Source: Siphonodentalium dalli
Taxonomy: Eukaryota; Mollusca; Scaphopoda; Gadilida; Siphonodentaliidae
NCBI GenBank assembly: GCA_032622095.1
Contig: CP136066.1
Location: 144,241,559 to 144,305,558 of the forward strand
DNA: 64,000 bases
Reading direction: 5' to 3'
In this document: positions 11,235 through 21,784 of the stretch, in pieces
Position numbering within the stretch: position 1 is the first letter of the stretch
Layout of the letters: each line of letters opens with the position of its first letter
The notes under the pieces: generated by a model
The model's database searches: none
What the model saw: the letters and a program-made list of their open reading frames with translations, nothing else
What the model was told of the DNA's origin: nothing
Made by a program: the position numbers and the translations under genes

Positions 11235-12732
11235 ATATCCTCTATAACTGTTTATTCAACATCACGTGCTGCAATCCATAAATGCGGTTCAGATTTCGAT
11301 GTCCGGTTCAACATTATTATCATATGGTTTGATAGCAGAAATACTCAGTTTGGAATGTTATACCATACAAGTTTTACGAGTTGCTCTTGCTCAAGAATGG
11401 ATAAATTTATAAACCTGATTTTTGGCGCATTAGTTAGAATTATATTTTTGCACAAGAACACACCACAAATATCGAACTGGACATCAAAAGCAGAACCGGA
11501 TTGTATCGATTGCATAAACATAAGAAGTTGGTCACTGACCGACAATTGCTATTCTCTTGTGTGGTTTATAGGACTACCGTACGCAATGCCGACTTAAAAA
11601 TAAAAATTCACATAAACATCGCATGAAGCGGTCTATCCACAAACTCAGGTATTCGGTAATTCCAAATGTATGAACTATCACCATGATATCCCGGTATATC
11701 ATTGTCAGGACTGTTTGTACAAAAGGTTGTTATTCTACTATGCATAATTTTGCTATATCATTGTACTCGGACTGTATTGCAATGTAATATATCAGTACAT
11801 GTACCGGTATACTGGGTGCACATTATATACATGTAGGCCTACTTTCACTTTAGTACATGTATGTGTCATAAAAGACTCATGTTGTTAAATTGAAAAAAAA
11901 CATGTGTGAAAACAGAGAGAATACATGTACATGTGCCGGTACTATATACCTCTTTGTGTGCTGTACTACCAGTACTATTCATGTACATGTACTACACTAC
12001 AATAAGAGAAATTTTAATTGATTCTGCTGCCCTTGTGCCACAGGCCTCAAACACGCCAAACAAGTATCTGTAGCCAGGCCCACCAGTACCAGGCTACTAG
12101 TAAATGAAGTACTGAAAGTGTCACATCATTAATCGAGCCCAATCTTAGTTATACTAGTCTCTTGTGTAGTTTGGGTTACTATTAATAAGATATTTAATGA
12201 ATGTTTGGAATGTATGGTAGCATTCTTACCTGGATCAACATATGCCATGCACAACGCTGGTCATCATATCATCACCGCTGTTGGCAGTAAACCGCTCATC
12301 GGGCTATAACAGTTAGAGTTTTCCATACCAGGGCTAATCTAATCAGTTAAAATTAGTCATTTTAGAGGGAATACCAACCAGTGGAAGACGTACAAAAAGT
12401 CATGTATATTCAGATATCAGTTTTCGAGAAAAAACCCATCTTAGTCGAGCGGACTTGGAATATCGGGGTAAACTTAAATTTCATTCAGCAACACTTTCAC
12501 AGCAGAATATAAAAATAGTACATTATAATCACTTACAGTACATGTACATGTAGCCCAAGTGCAGTGCTAGCCTATATTATATACTACCAAAACTTTTGGT
12601 CAGTTTCTCGATGACTGACACTTGTAAACGCTTGAACGGGTACTATATAGTACATGTACATGTACATGTGTACCGTATGTGAATTAAAGATCTTATTAGT
12701 GACACAACAGGAGGCTAGACATACATTTGTAA
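11235..12732. other. Unassigned stretch rich in TACATGTA words
   Basis: No supported exon. It has the highest local density of TACATGTAC-type words in the window, including three overlapping ones near 12652. A plus frame at 11355-11597 shows no domain. Confidence 0.4.
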
Positions 12733-12902
12733 CTACAGTAATGCTCTAATTAATCGACTCCTTAACCACAGCAGAATTACGGGTATTAAACTCGGGGAGA
12801 GCTTTCCGATGAATGGCAACAAGCCATATATCCGACTAAATCCTGAAAGTTACACATAATTCTGCTGTGGTTAAGGGGTCGTTTTCTTAGGGCACTACTG
12901 TA
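12733..12902. mobile_element. Foldback MITE, copy 2 of the 11015 family, shortened centre
   Basis: Termini ACAGTAATGCTCTAATTAAT and GGCACTACTGTA enclose TTAACCACAGCAGAATTACG and its mirror. Part of the left inner arm is deleted compared with the copy at 11015. Confidence 0.85.
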
Positions 12903-13320
12903 TCTGTTTTAGTGCACATCAAATGTATTTGTTGTCTTTCCTCTTGTAATTTGTCTTTGGTTGTGTTCGCCATTTCGATGGACAACTACATGTACTGACA
13001 TCAAATGACTGAAATGAGTCAAAATTTAGCAGTGCAGCCAATTATATAGATAAACAGAATTAAATAGCATCCAAATTCCAAATGAGCATAAATGATAAAA
13101 CAAACTTTATTGAGCACTCTTTTAATACTAGTAATTACAGCTACAATGAAAGCACCTAATAAAAATTCTAAGTTTGGTAAAACTGTCTGTATACAAAGTT
13201 TATCTGGCCGTGATGAATAAAACCTATAAATGGGATCATATACATGTATGTTAGATATCATTACATGATTATTTGAAAACACATATCCGTATGGAAAACA
13301 AACTATTTTACCACTGGCCA

Positions 13321-13440
13321 AGTGGTCCTGCTAATATGCTATGATGCTGGTGGTCCTGCTGAATTGCTATGATGCGGGTAGTGCAATTCATAGCAATTAA
13401 GCAGGACCCAACCGCATCATAGCACATTAGCAGGAACACT
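13321..13440. repeat. Foldback palindrome (AGTGGTCCTGCTAATATGC)
   Basis: The left arm AGTGGTCCTGCTAATATGCT and ATGATGC is mirrored by GCATCATAGCACATTAGCAG and GAACACT. An inner second inverted pair (GGTCCTGCTGAATTGCTATG with CATAGCAATTAAGCAGGACC) makes it a two-tier hairpin. Confidence 0.85.
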
Positions 13441-14041
13441 TGAACAGGGTATATTTACAGTGTCAAATCGAATGGGCATCTTTTAACAATATTTTTGAAC
13501 AATTTCCTAGAAGTGTTCGAAAATTGAGAACTGAATTTAAATTTTTTTTTATGAGGTTTCGATTGAAAAATTTCTAACTTAGCTCATCAGGATTAACATT
13601 GTCGCACAGCTATATTCTCTTTCCCAACAAAGTGTATAGAACATACATGTAAAATTACAGCTATGCTTTAATTAATCAACTCGCCTTATATTACTCGGGT
13701 ATTACTGCAGTATTCAGGCGTGTTCATGCGATCAACCGCAGTCAGTTATACCGCCGCAGAATGTGGTCCACCTCACATTTGCAGTTAGGCTGTATTTTTC
13801 ATGCGATGTTTATATGAATTTTGTTTTAAAGTTGACATTGTAATCACACCAGAATTTTTTTTCATTGTTTCAAAATGTCTAGATAGAATTCAGAATTTTT
13901 GTGGTAAAAACAATTAACTTGGTTATCACAGTTAACACATATTACTGTGGTAAGATTACCAGCGGATACCGCATGTCAACAGGGACTGCATGCTCTAATT
14001 AATTATCAGGTTTAACATGTTTATACTGGATACAGTTCATT
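13441..14041. other. Unassigned stretch
   Basis: No gene seen. Fragments resembling the 11015 MITE terminus (GCTTTAATTAATCAACTC near 13669; GCTCTAATTAATTATC near 13992) suggest decayed copies. Confidence 0.4.
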
Positions 14042-14045
14042 TTAA

Positions 14046-14983
14046 AGGTACTCAATCCGGTTCGATGATACCCATATAATCAGATTCCAACATCATACAT
14101 TTGTATTTAGAAAGGCTGCTTCAGTTACGTTATCAGAATTGATTAATTGCCCTAAAATAATGCTAACCACTGTCAACTAAAGTATACAATTGCCTGACAT
14201 ATGTTATTTATCAACATGTTGTTCTACAAAATTTGGCCTTATTATCAACAGAAAGCCTCTTGATTTTAGAGTTATCCATCTTCATCTGAAATTTGGTCCG
14301 AGACCGTGGGCCACTATTAATTCTTGATCGTGAAAAATAGTATATTTCAAAAATTGATATCTAATAACTCTGAGCTTTGATAGGTGGTGGGTTCCTCGAC
14401 TCGTACCAAATATCTTTTACCCCCCCAAGTCCAAATAAAGAGTAATGTGCGAGCATTAATTCAGGGGGCCCTTAATCAGATTATGCATCTTTAAATTCAA
14501 ATACAGTATAAAGATGCATAATCCGATTAAGTGCCCCTCATTTGCTATTTACATATACATGTATATGGAATCGGGGGGGGGGGGGGTAAAAATATTTTAA
14601 TCAAGTCGAGGGACCCACCTACATGTATCAAAGCTCAGAGTTATTAGATATAAATTTTTGAAATTTTAATATTTATCACCATCGATACTTAATAGTGGCC
14701 CAGAAAAATTTGACGAGCCGACGGTCTCAGACCAAATTGCGGATGAAGATGGATAACTCTAAAATGAAGAGGCTTTGTGTTGATAATAAGGTCAAACTTC
14801 GTCGAACAGCATGTTGATAAATATAACGTATCAGGCGATTTTATACTATACATGTAGTTGACAGTGGTTAGCATTATTTTTGGGCAATTAATCGATTCTG
14901 ATATTACTGAAGCAGCATTTCTAAAAAAAATGTTGTTGTTGGAATCTAATTATATGGGGACCATCGAATCTGATTGAGCACCT
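14046..14983. mobile_element. TTAA-flanked MITE 'AGGTACTCAATCCGATC' family, two-armed copy
   Basis: TTAA at 14042-14045 and 14084-like duplication at 14984-14987 bracket AGGTACTCAATCC and its inverted end GATTGAGCACCT. Here both long arms are present: AGAGTTATCCATCTTCATCT, AACTCTGAGCTTTGAT and GGTTCCTCGACTCGTACC on the left recur inverted on the right. The centre is another palindrome (AATCAGATTATGCATCTTTA with AAAGATGCATAATCCGATT). The TTAA target is the hallmark of piggyBac-type insertion; assignment to that superfamily is inference. Confidence 0.85.
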
Positions 14984-15014
14984 TTAATAGTTAGCTATAT
15001 GAGTTATATACACA

Positions 15015-15408
15015 TAAGGCGACACCAATTTTTAAGTCCGGTTTACGAACACCTCCTACAACTTTTTTTCCATTTCATGAATTTTTTTTTTAATTTTTTG
15101 TCCCAATTTTTTTTACACGCGTACTGATTTTCATGTGCTGTCGCATCCGGTTCTGCTTATGATCATTTGCAGATCCATATTTTCATGTATTTCATGACAA
15201 GAAATGTCTTGTTTGGTTCAGAATTTCATTCGAAAAGTTTTTTTTCACAATTTTTGTAAAATTTATGTAAAATTTCAAGATTTACTTGATATAAATTGGG
15301 GGGGACAATTTTTTTTATTTTTATTTTTTTCCCCTCCTGCATCTACTTTTTTTTTCCCCACATCAGCCCACATGTTCGTAAACCAGACTTAAAAATTGGT
15401 GTCGCCTA
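15015..15408. mobile_element. TIR MITE, 'GCGACACCAATTTTTAAGTC' family, copy 2
   Basis: Starts AAGGCGACACCAATTTTTAA and ends with the inverted TTAAAAATTGGTGTCGCCT. The interior (ATTTTCATGTGCTGTCGCAT, CATGACAAGAAATGTCTTGT) matches the copy at 7662 in reverse complement, so the two insertions are in opposite orientation about 7.3 kb apart. Confidence 0.9.
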
Positions 15409-15429
15409 ATAGACATTTAAACTTTGAAA

Positions 15430-15680
15430 ATTGTAGGTTTCCGGATGATAACTTCAGTTTGTGTGATCATATCTGAACCAAATGTGGTATGTAAGTTTAT
15501 CATACCAAAATACAGGTCAAGTTCGAATATAGGTGTGCTCCGCTCATTTTTGCGAGAGTTATGGCCCTTTTTCGACTTAGAATCGTGTTAATTTCTGGTT
15601 TCCGCATCATAATTTTAGTTTGTGTGATCAAATCTGAATCAAATTTGGTATGATAGTTTATTATCCACCATTTCATGGGA
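15430..15680. repeat. ~165-bp tandem repeat (GGTTTCCGGATGATAACT), two copies
   Basis: GGTTTCCGGATGATAACTTC near 15437 and GGTTTCCGCATCATAATTTT near 15598 head two units carrying GTGTGATCATATCTGAACCA-like text. The fuller unit includes AAGTTCGAATATAGG and ATGGCCCTTTTTCGACTTAG. The same family recurs at 37070-37400. Confidence 0.8.
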
Positions 15681-15689
15681 CACTGGTTG

Positions 15690-16990
15690 GATTGTTCTGA
15701 AATGTAGTATCGGATTTAGGGGACCTTGATATATTTTTCAGACAAGCTGATGCCCCAAAGAAGCCACTTTTTCTCACATTTGCTGAAATAGTATCCAAAA
15801 CATCAACATATCAAGAGCCATTAGACTGAATTAGATAAAAATATATCACTTGGGTCTGTTTAAGCTGGAAAATACTCAAAATTTTTATAATTTTCTGCTA
15901 TTATATCTGCATACTAGCCTTTTTGCTGAATCGTGAATGCCGGTTATATTGCCGTGTGAAATCCTAGTACCAGATAACATTGGGTATGTACATGTATATA
16001 GCATACCACCTGAAAATGGCTTGAATATCACATACCAAAGCGTGGTGGGGGTGTGTGTGACACCCTCCTTGATCATAGTCTGTATTCTACAGGGTATGTT
16101 AACTGTTTCGAGTTGGTGCAATTAATGTGATTGTTTAATCTCTACCATCTGAAATCTATTTATAGCATATTTTGCTATCTGATCAATATTGCTACTTAGT
16201 ACTGATATAAAACAGGATAAAGATGGTGTGTCTCTTTCCCGAATGTTCTGTTTACATGTACATTTGGGGGTTTATGAGTCAAATAATATCAGACAACATG
16301 TCCTTCTAACACTAAGAAATAATATGTTCTTATGAACCAGGACAAAATATGACTATTTCTGGAGCATTACAGCACATTATTACAAATCTATATTTGTAAG
16401 CAGTAAGATAATGACAGGAAACATGTCCTCAGACTAAGAAATAATTTTTTGGTGTGTATTTCACACCACAGCTCATGTGTATACTCACATTAGTTTATGT
16501 CATTCAAAGGGAGAAACCCATTTAGAAAGTTTAAATGAGACAAAACTACCTCACTGTAGATGTAGTTGCAAGGTACAACATGTACATGTATTCTGGTAAA
16601 TGACATTGGAACTAAAATAATGATTTTTGTGTCCACCGGTATGTCATGTACCGGTACTAGTATACATTGCAACTACATGTACATGTAACTTGCCTAACAT
16701 ACCATATACATGTATGAAGAGGGACTTTGCAAGTGTTTTTTAATCAAAATTTTAACCCAACTCTTGTTGTCAGTAAGTTTTAACCCATGCAGTTTAATGA
16801 GTTTATATATTTATATATTACATGTGTTTCTATACATGTATTTTATCTTTAGTTAGTTTGTTGTCCTTGAATAAACTTGTATTGCTGCACAATCAGTTTC
16901 CTTAATGTTCTATTATACTAAAACAACTCCATTGATAACAATACCCCTGCATCCCATCAAAATCTACTTCATTGCCATCCTCATCATTTC
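15690..16990. other. Unassigned stretch
   Basis: No supported gene. It contains scattered TACATGTA words and a weak ~100-bp similarity between segments near 16300 and 16400 (ACATGTCCT...AGACTAAGAAATAAT). Short frames on both strands at 15885-16125 are antisense to each other and carry no domain. Confidence 0.35.
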
Positions 16991-16998
16991 ACTTTGGT

Positions 16999-17840
16999 AT
17001 CCCCACCCAGGTGTACCTTGGTGTTATTCACCCAGGTGTTCCTTGGTGTTTCCTACCCATGTGTACCTTGGTGTTTTCTTACCCAGGTGTACCTTGGTGT
17101 TTTCTTACCCAGGTGTACCTTGGTGTTTTCTTACCCAGGTGTACCTTGGTGTTTTCCTGCCCAGGTGTACCTTGGTGTTTCCTTACCTGGGTGTACCTTG
17201 GGGTTTTCTAACCCAGGTGCATCTCAATGGGAAATCCACCTGGGTAAGAAAACACCAAGGTACACCGGCGTAAAAAAAACACCAAGGTATACCTGGGTTG
17301 GAAACATCAAGGTACACCTGGGTGGGGAACACCCAGGTAGGAAACACCAGGGTACACCTGGGTGAATAACACCAAGGTACACCTGGGTGGGAAACACCCA
17401 GGTAGGAAACACCAGGGTACACCTGGGTGAATAACACCAAGGTACACCTGGGTGGGAAACACCCAGGTAGGAAACACCAGGGTACACCTGGGTGAATAAC
17501 ACCAAGGTAACCTGGATGGGAAACACCCAGGTAGGAAACACCAGGGTACACCTGGGTAAATAACACCATGGTACACCTGGGTGGGGAAACACCCAGGTAT
17601 GAAACACCAGGGTAGACCTGGGTGGGGAAACACCCAGGTAGGGTACACCTGGGTGTGGTCACCTGGGTAATTACACCCAGGTTTACCCATACCAGGGTTT
17701 TTATCCAGTTTCAGGTGGGTAAATCATGGTAAAACCCAGGTTTCGCGGGGTCTTGATGGTTGGTGGATGTCTTGGTAGATAGATTTTTACCTGGGTTTCG
17801 GCCCAAAAAACCTGGGTGGATTTACCCAGGTACATTTTTA
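16999..17840. repeat. Inverted ACCCAGGTGTACCTTGGTGT minisatellite (large palindrome)
   Basis: The left half (to about 17218) holds about eight 27-bp units, ACCCAGGTGTACCTTGGTGT plus TTTCTT. From about 17232 the same text runs in reverse complement (AACACCAAGGTACACCTGGG), in 65-bp higher-order units that alternate with GGAAACACCCAGGTAGGAAA. The block ends with GGTACATTTTTATATGGG, the mirror of the start at 3699. Long open frames on both strands are artefacts of the period. Confidence 0.9.
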
Positions 17841-17990
17841 TATGGGAGTAGCGTGAAAGTTATTGTCAGGAGAGTGTCAGTACTGTAAACTCATTCAGTA
17901 TTGTTACCCAATAATAGAGTTTTACTTCGTAAATCATTGGGATTTAGAATTAACTGGTTAACCCCAAATTCGCGTTCGTAACGCCACAAC

Positions 17991-18134
17991 GAACTGTTGC
18001 CCGCCCTGAATGAACTGTTGCCCGGTGTGCAATCACGGTCAGCTTTCGTGACGTCACGAGTGAACTGTTGCCCGACCCGAGCGAACTGTTGACTGGTTCC
18101 GAGCGAACTGTTGACTGGCACGAACGAACTGTTA
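17991..18134 (+). repeat. Iterated GAACTGTTGCCC motif cluster
   Basis: GAACTGTTG occurs at 17991, 18012, 18062, 18083 and 18104, with a variant GAACTGTTAC at 18125, in regular 20-22-bp steps except one. The trailing bases change from CCCG to ACTGG. A related GAACTGTTGCCC sits at the heart of the palindrome just downstream. Confidence 0.8.
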
Positions 18135-18298
18135 CATGGTTTGCAATTTCCGTGACGTTTCGGCTATTTCCGGAAATTTCAGGTTTCGTTTTTTAATTAT
18201 ATACCGGATTTCCGCATTGTCACTGTCACGCTCGAAAAACAACACAATTATTTTTGAATTAATCGCTGATTATATACAAGTAAATGTATTGGGTAACA

Positions 18299-18475
18299 AA
18301 GCAATTATTTCATGTGTCTTTTGGGAACAGGCAAAATTGTTGTCCCTCGGTATCATGAATGACTATCGAACTGTTGCCCTCGGCCTTCGGCCTTGGGCAA
18401 CAGTTCGATAGTCATTCCTGATACCTCGGGACAACAATTTTGACTGTTCCCAAAAGACACATGAAATAATTGCTT
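18299..18475. repeat. Foldback palindrome centred on CCTCGGCCTTCGGCC
   Basis: Arms of about 85 bp: AAGCAATTATTTCATGTGTC, TTTTGGGAACAG and GACTATCGAACTGTTGCCC are mirrored by GGGCAACAGTTCGATAGTC, CTGTTCCCAAAAGACACATG and AAATAATTGCTT. Few mismatches indicate a recent origin. An exact 20-bp direct repeat, TACTGTAAACTCATTCAGTA, occurs on the right edge (18476) and at 17882. Confidence 0.9.
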
Positions 18476-18479
18476 ACTG

Positions 18480-19492
18480 TAAACTCATTCAGTAATTGTA
18501 AATTGATGATGCATACGGTACAATTCAAGGTAATAGAGGACCCGGTCCGTGGCACAAAAATCCATCTACAAACTGATTTGGTAACCTCAGTGTTGAAGGC
18601 TGTGTGGAGCATACCTGGATTCATGATAACTTTCAGTAATGTATGGGGGACCTGGTTCTGTAATTGTTGTATCACCAAACACATAACGTTTGATGAGATT
18701 CGCGTAGAAAGCTAAAATGAAGTGGATTTCCAGCAACGATGGGACAAGTCAGTTTATCTTAAAATCTGAAGCGCCGAAGGAATGACTGATAAACGGAACC
18801 CTCACACTTTGGTATGATAGTCTGTCGTATTGTCGTGGGAATCGACAAATTAATCTTCCGTGATGTATACTGGACAGTCAGATGGTTTTTGTTGTCAATA
18901 CGTGTGTGGCAGCTAGTGGTACTGGCAATGTGGGTGTCATCATGATACGTATACAGCAGTATAGTCATGAACGTCTTCTCACTGTCTGATGTCCCTTCAT
19001 GTTGAGTATGAGTTGAGGATATGCTTGATTGGAACTGATTTCCAATTCACTGGCGATATGTGCGCTCGATCAAAGTTTTGAACAACCCCTGATTAATACA
19101 AGTATGAGTACACATTCCTGTGAGTGGAAGATCACACGAAGGAATACAACTGGGTTGACTTGCCATCATATCTTTCGTCGTATTATTTGAAGCTCCCAGC
19201 AGGTTCTTGACATCATATTTCTTTAACTTCTGAAAATGTGTACATGGTGGAACATCTGATGAGCTCTTGTTTTGAAATTCATTGCATTGTGCTGTATTCT
19301 TTTGTGATATACCATTAGGCATGAAAACTGCCCATATGACTGTCAAATAACTTGATGGCATAAATAAGTGTGGAGTTATGGTCAGTGCCAGTTCACAAAG
19401 CTCAAGCAATGTGTATCATTTTACTGGTACATGTAGTTCCAATGATCGTGCCAAGTCAAATACATTTATTGCATAATCTCGTCACAGATATA
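18480..19492. other. Unassigned region with protein-like open frames
   Basis: Minus frames at 19409-19047 (120 codons, several cysteines) and 18968-18759, and an overlapping plus frame at 18470-18715, are longer than usual for this AT content. I recognise no domain and no convincing splice borders. They could be decayed transposon coding sequence. Confidence 0.25.
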
Positions 19493-20271
19493 TCTCATAT
19501 ATATTTTGAAGACCTCTGTCTGTTTGTTTGTATGTTTGTATGTTTGTCATTTATACAAATCTACGATTCTCGACCGATCGGGACCAAACTTGGTACGTGT
19601 GTGTAGTTTGACCAGGCGGTGGACGTTGTCGTATTGGCGAGCCCGTGCGGCGCCCGCTTCGCGCATGCGCAGACGAGATCTCGGAAACGGGTGGAGCTAT
19701 CGACTTGAAATTTGGTATGTGAATGTATCTTGCCCCGGGTACGAATTTTATCGGGTCGCCGAGCCCGTGCGACGCCAGATTCGCGCATGCTCAGACGAGA
19801 TCTCGGAAACGGGTGGAGCTATCGACTTGAAATTTGGTATTTGAATGTATCTTGACCCGGATACGAATTTTGTCGGGTCGCCGAGCTCGTGCGACGCCAG
19901 CTTCGCGCATGCGCAGACCAGATCTCGGAAACGGGTAGAGCTATCGACTTGAAATTTGAGCTCGGAAACGGGTAGAGCTATCGACTTGAAATTTGGTTTT
20001 TGAATAGCCCGGACAACGCCAGCTTCGCGCATGCGCAGACGAGATCTCTGAAACGGGTGGAGCTATCGACTTGAAATTTGGTATGTGAATGTATCTTGCC
20101 CCGGATACGAATTTTATCGGGTCGCCGAGCCCGTGTGACGCCAGCTTCGCGCATGCGCAGACCAGATATCGGAAACGGGTGGAGCTATCGACTTGAAATT
20201 TGGTTTTTGAATAGCCCGGGCTTGAAATTTGGTTTTTGAATAGCCCGGACAACGTCGGGCTCATCGGCTAG
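19493..20271 (+). mobile_element. Non-autonomous Helitron (subfamily B), tandem unit 1
   Basis: Begins TCTCATATATATTTTGAAG after a host A (19492) and ends GGCTCATCGGCTAG. The end carries the hairpin GCCCGGACAACGTCGGGC about 12 nt before CTAG. 5'-TC, a 3' hairpin and CTRR are the canonical Helitron termini. The interior holds repeats of a ~122-bp unit (GAGATCTCGGAAACGGGTGG ... TATCTTGCCCCGG). No Rep/helicase is encoded. Open frames are repeat artefacts. Confidence 0.9.
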
Positions 20272-20822
20272 TCTCATATATATTTTGAAGAACTCTGTCT
20301 GTATGTTTGTTTGTATGTTTGTCATTTATACAAATCTACGATTCTCGACCGATCGGGACGAAACTTGGTACGTGTGTGTAGTTTGACCAGGCGGTGGACG
20401 TTGTCGTATTGGCAAGCCCGTGCGGCGCCCGCTTCGCGCATGCGCAGACGAGATCTCGGAAACGGGTGGAGCTATCGACTTGAAATTTGCTATGTGAATG
20501 TATCTTGCCCCGGATACGAATTTTATCGGGTCGCCGAGCCCGTGCGACGCCAGCTTCGCGCATGCGCAGACAAGATCTCGGAAACGGGTGGATCTATCGA
20601 CTTGAAATTTGGTATGTGAATGTATCTTGCCCCGGATACGAATTTTATCGGGTCGCCGAGCCCGTGCGACGCCAGCTTCGCGCATGCGCAGACCAGATCT
20701 CGGAAACGGGTGGAGCTATTGACTTGAAATTTGGTTTACAGACAGATCTCGGAAACGGGTGGAGCTATCGACTTGAAATTTGGTTTTTGAATAGCTCGGA
20801 CAACGTCGGGCTCATCGGCTAG
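20272..20822 (+). mobile_element. Non-autonomous Helitron (subfamily B), tandem unit 2
   Basis: Starts with TC directly after the CTAG of the previous unit, with no spacer, and ends CTAG at 20819-20822 followed by host T. Three full ~122-bp internal units and one shortened unit are present. Together with unit 1 it forms a head-to-tail dimer in a single A|T target. Confidence 0.9.
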
Positions 20823-20838
20823 TATATATATATATATA

Positions 20839-20890
20839 ATGACTCTCCAAAGCATATGTGCCTGAACACTTTAGCCAGTATTCATATATA

Positions 20891-20931
<41 letters not shown>

Positions 20932-20972
20932 TACTGGCTAAAGTGTTCAGGCACATATGCTTTGGAGAGTCA
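20839..20972. repeat. Foldback with (TA)n centre
   Basis: The left arm ATGACTCTCCAAAGCATATG, TGCCTGAACACTTTAGCCAG is mirrored exactly by CTGGCTAAAGTGTTCAGGCA, CATATGCTTTGGAGAGTCAT. About 45 bp of alternating TA lie between. It abuts the Helitron dimer. Confidence 0.9.
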
Positions 20973-21307
20973 TCTGCACCTATTCATGACCTTGCATGTG
21001 ACGCCACGTCACAAGAGACAGTGCGTGTTCCCTAGTTGTCTGCAAATATCCACTGAGTCGTTATTTCGTGGGAGAATATGGATTCAGAATCCGAAACCGA
21101 TTACGGGGCTAAATCGAGATTACGCGGATTCTAGGTCAGATTTTGAAATCCATGTGGTCGCCGGTATTTGGTTTAATGTTCTCCCGGCGTCAAACATCGC
21201 TCATACATTTGACACAAGTTTCATTTGTATCTTACATTTATAACTAGTCTGTGGATCCGAATAATCTAACAGAGCTAATAATCGATATAGAGCTTTGCTC
21301 TGATTAA

Positions 21308-21776
21308 AGGTACTCAACCCGATAAAACTTCTCTCAATTACTATTTCAATGGCTTCGGGGGTCAAAAATATTTGATTCGAGTCGAGGAAGTCACCCATCA
21401 AAGCTCAGATTTGTTAGATATCGATTTTAGAAATCTATTATTTTTCATTATCGGGAATACTATCTGGCCCAGAACTCAGTCAAAATTGCGTTAAAATTAC
21501 CACTTGATTTTAGAGTTATTCATCCTTGTCTGTTTGAATAGATTTGGAGTACACATCCAGAGCAGATTACGGCAGTTATTGGTACTCATCTCGAGAACAT
21601 AACAAATTTGAAAAATCAATATCTAATAACTCTGAGCTTTGTTTGATGGGTTCCTCGACTCGAATCAAATATTTTTTACCCCCAAAGCCAAAGAAATAGT
21701 AATATAGGACCCTCTGATCGGATTGTTGTTGTTGGAATCTGTTGAGATGGGGACCCTCTTTACGGGTTGAGTACCT
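21308..21776. mobile_element. TTAA-MITE 'AGGTACTCAATCCGATC' family
   Basis: TTAA at 21304-21307 and 21777-21780 flank AGGTACTCAACCCGATAAAA and the inverted CGGGTTGAGTACCT. Internal blocks (ACTTGATTTTAGAGTTATTC, GGTTCCTCGACTCGAATCAA) are shared with the copies at 14046, 31583, 35774 and 38715. Confidence 0.85.
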
Positions 21777-21784
21777 TTAACGTC

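Noticed and set aside
16905-17690. Long open frames (up to 159 codons) on both strands
   Set aside because: They exist because the minisatellite period is divisible by three or free of stops in several frames. The translations are simple repeats such as PGVPWCFLTQVYLGV.
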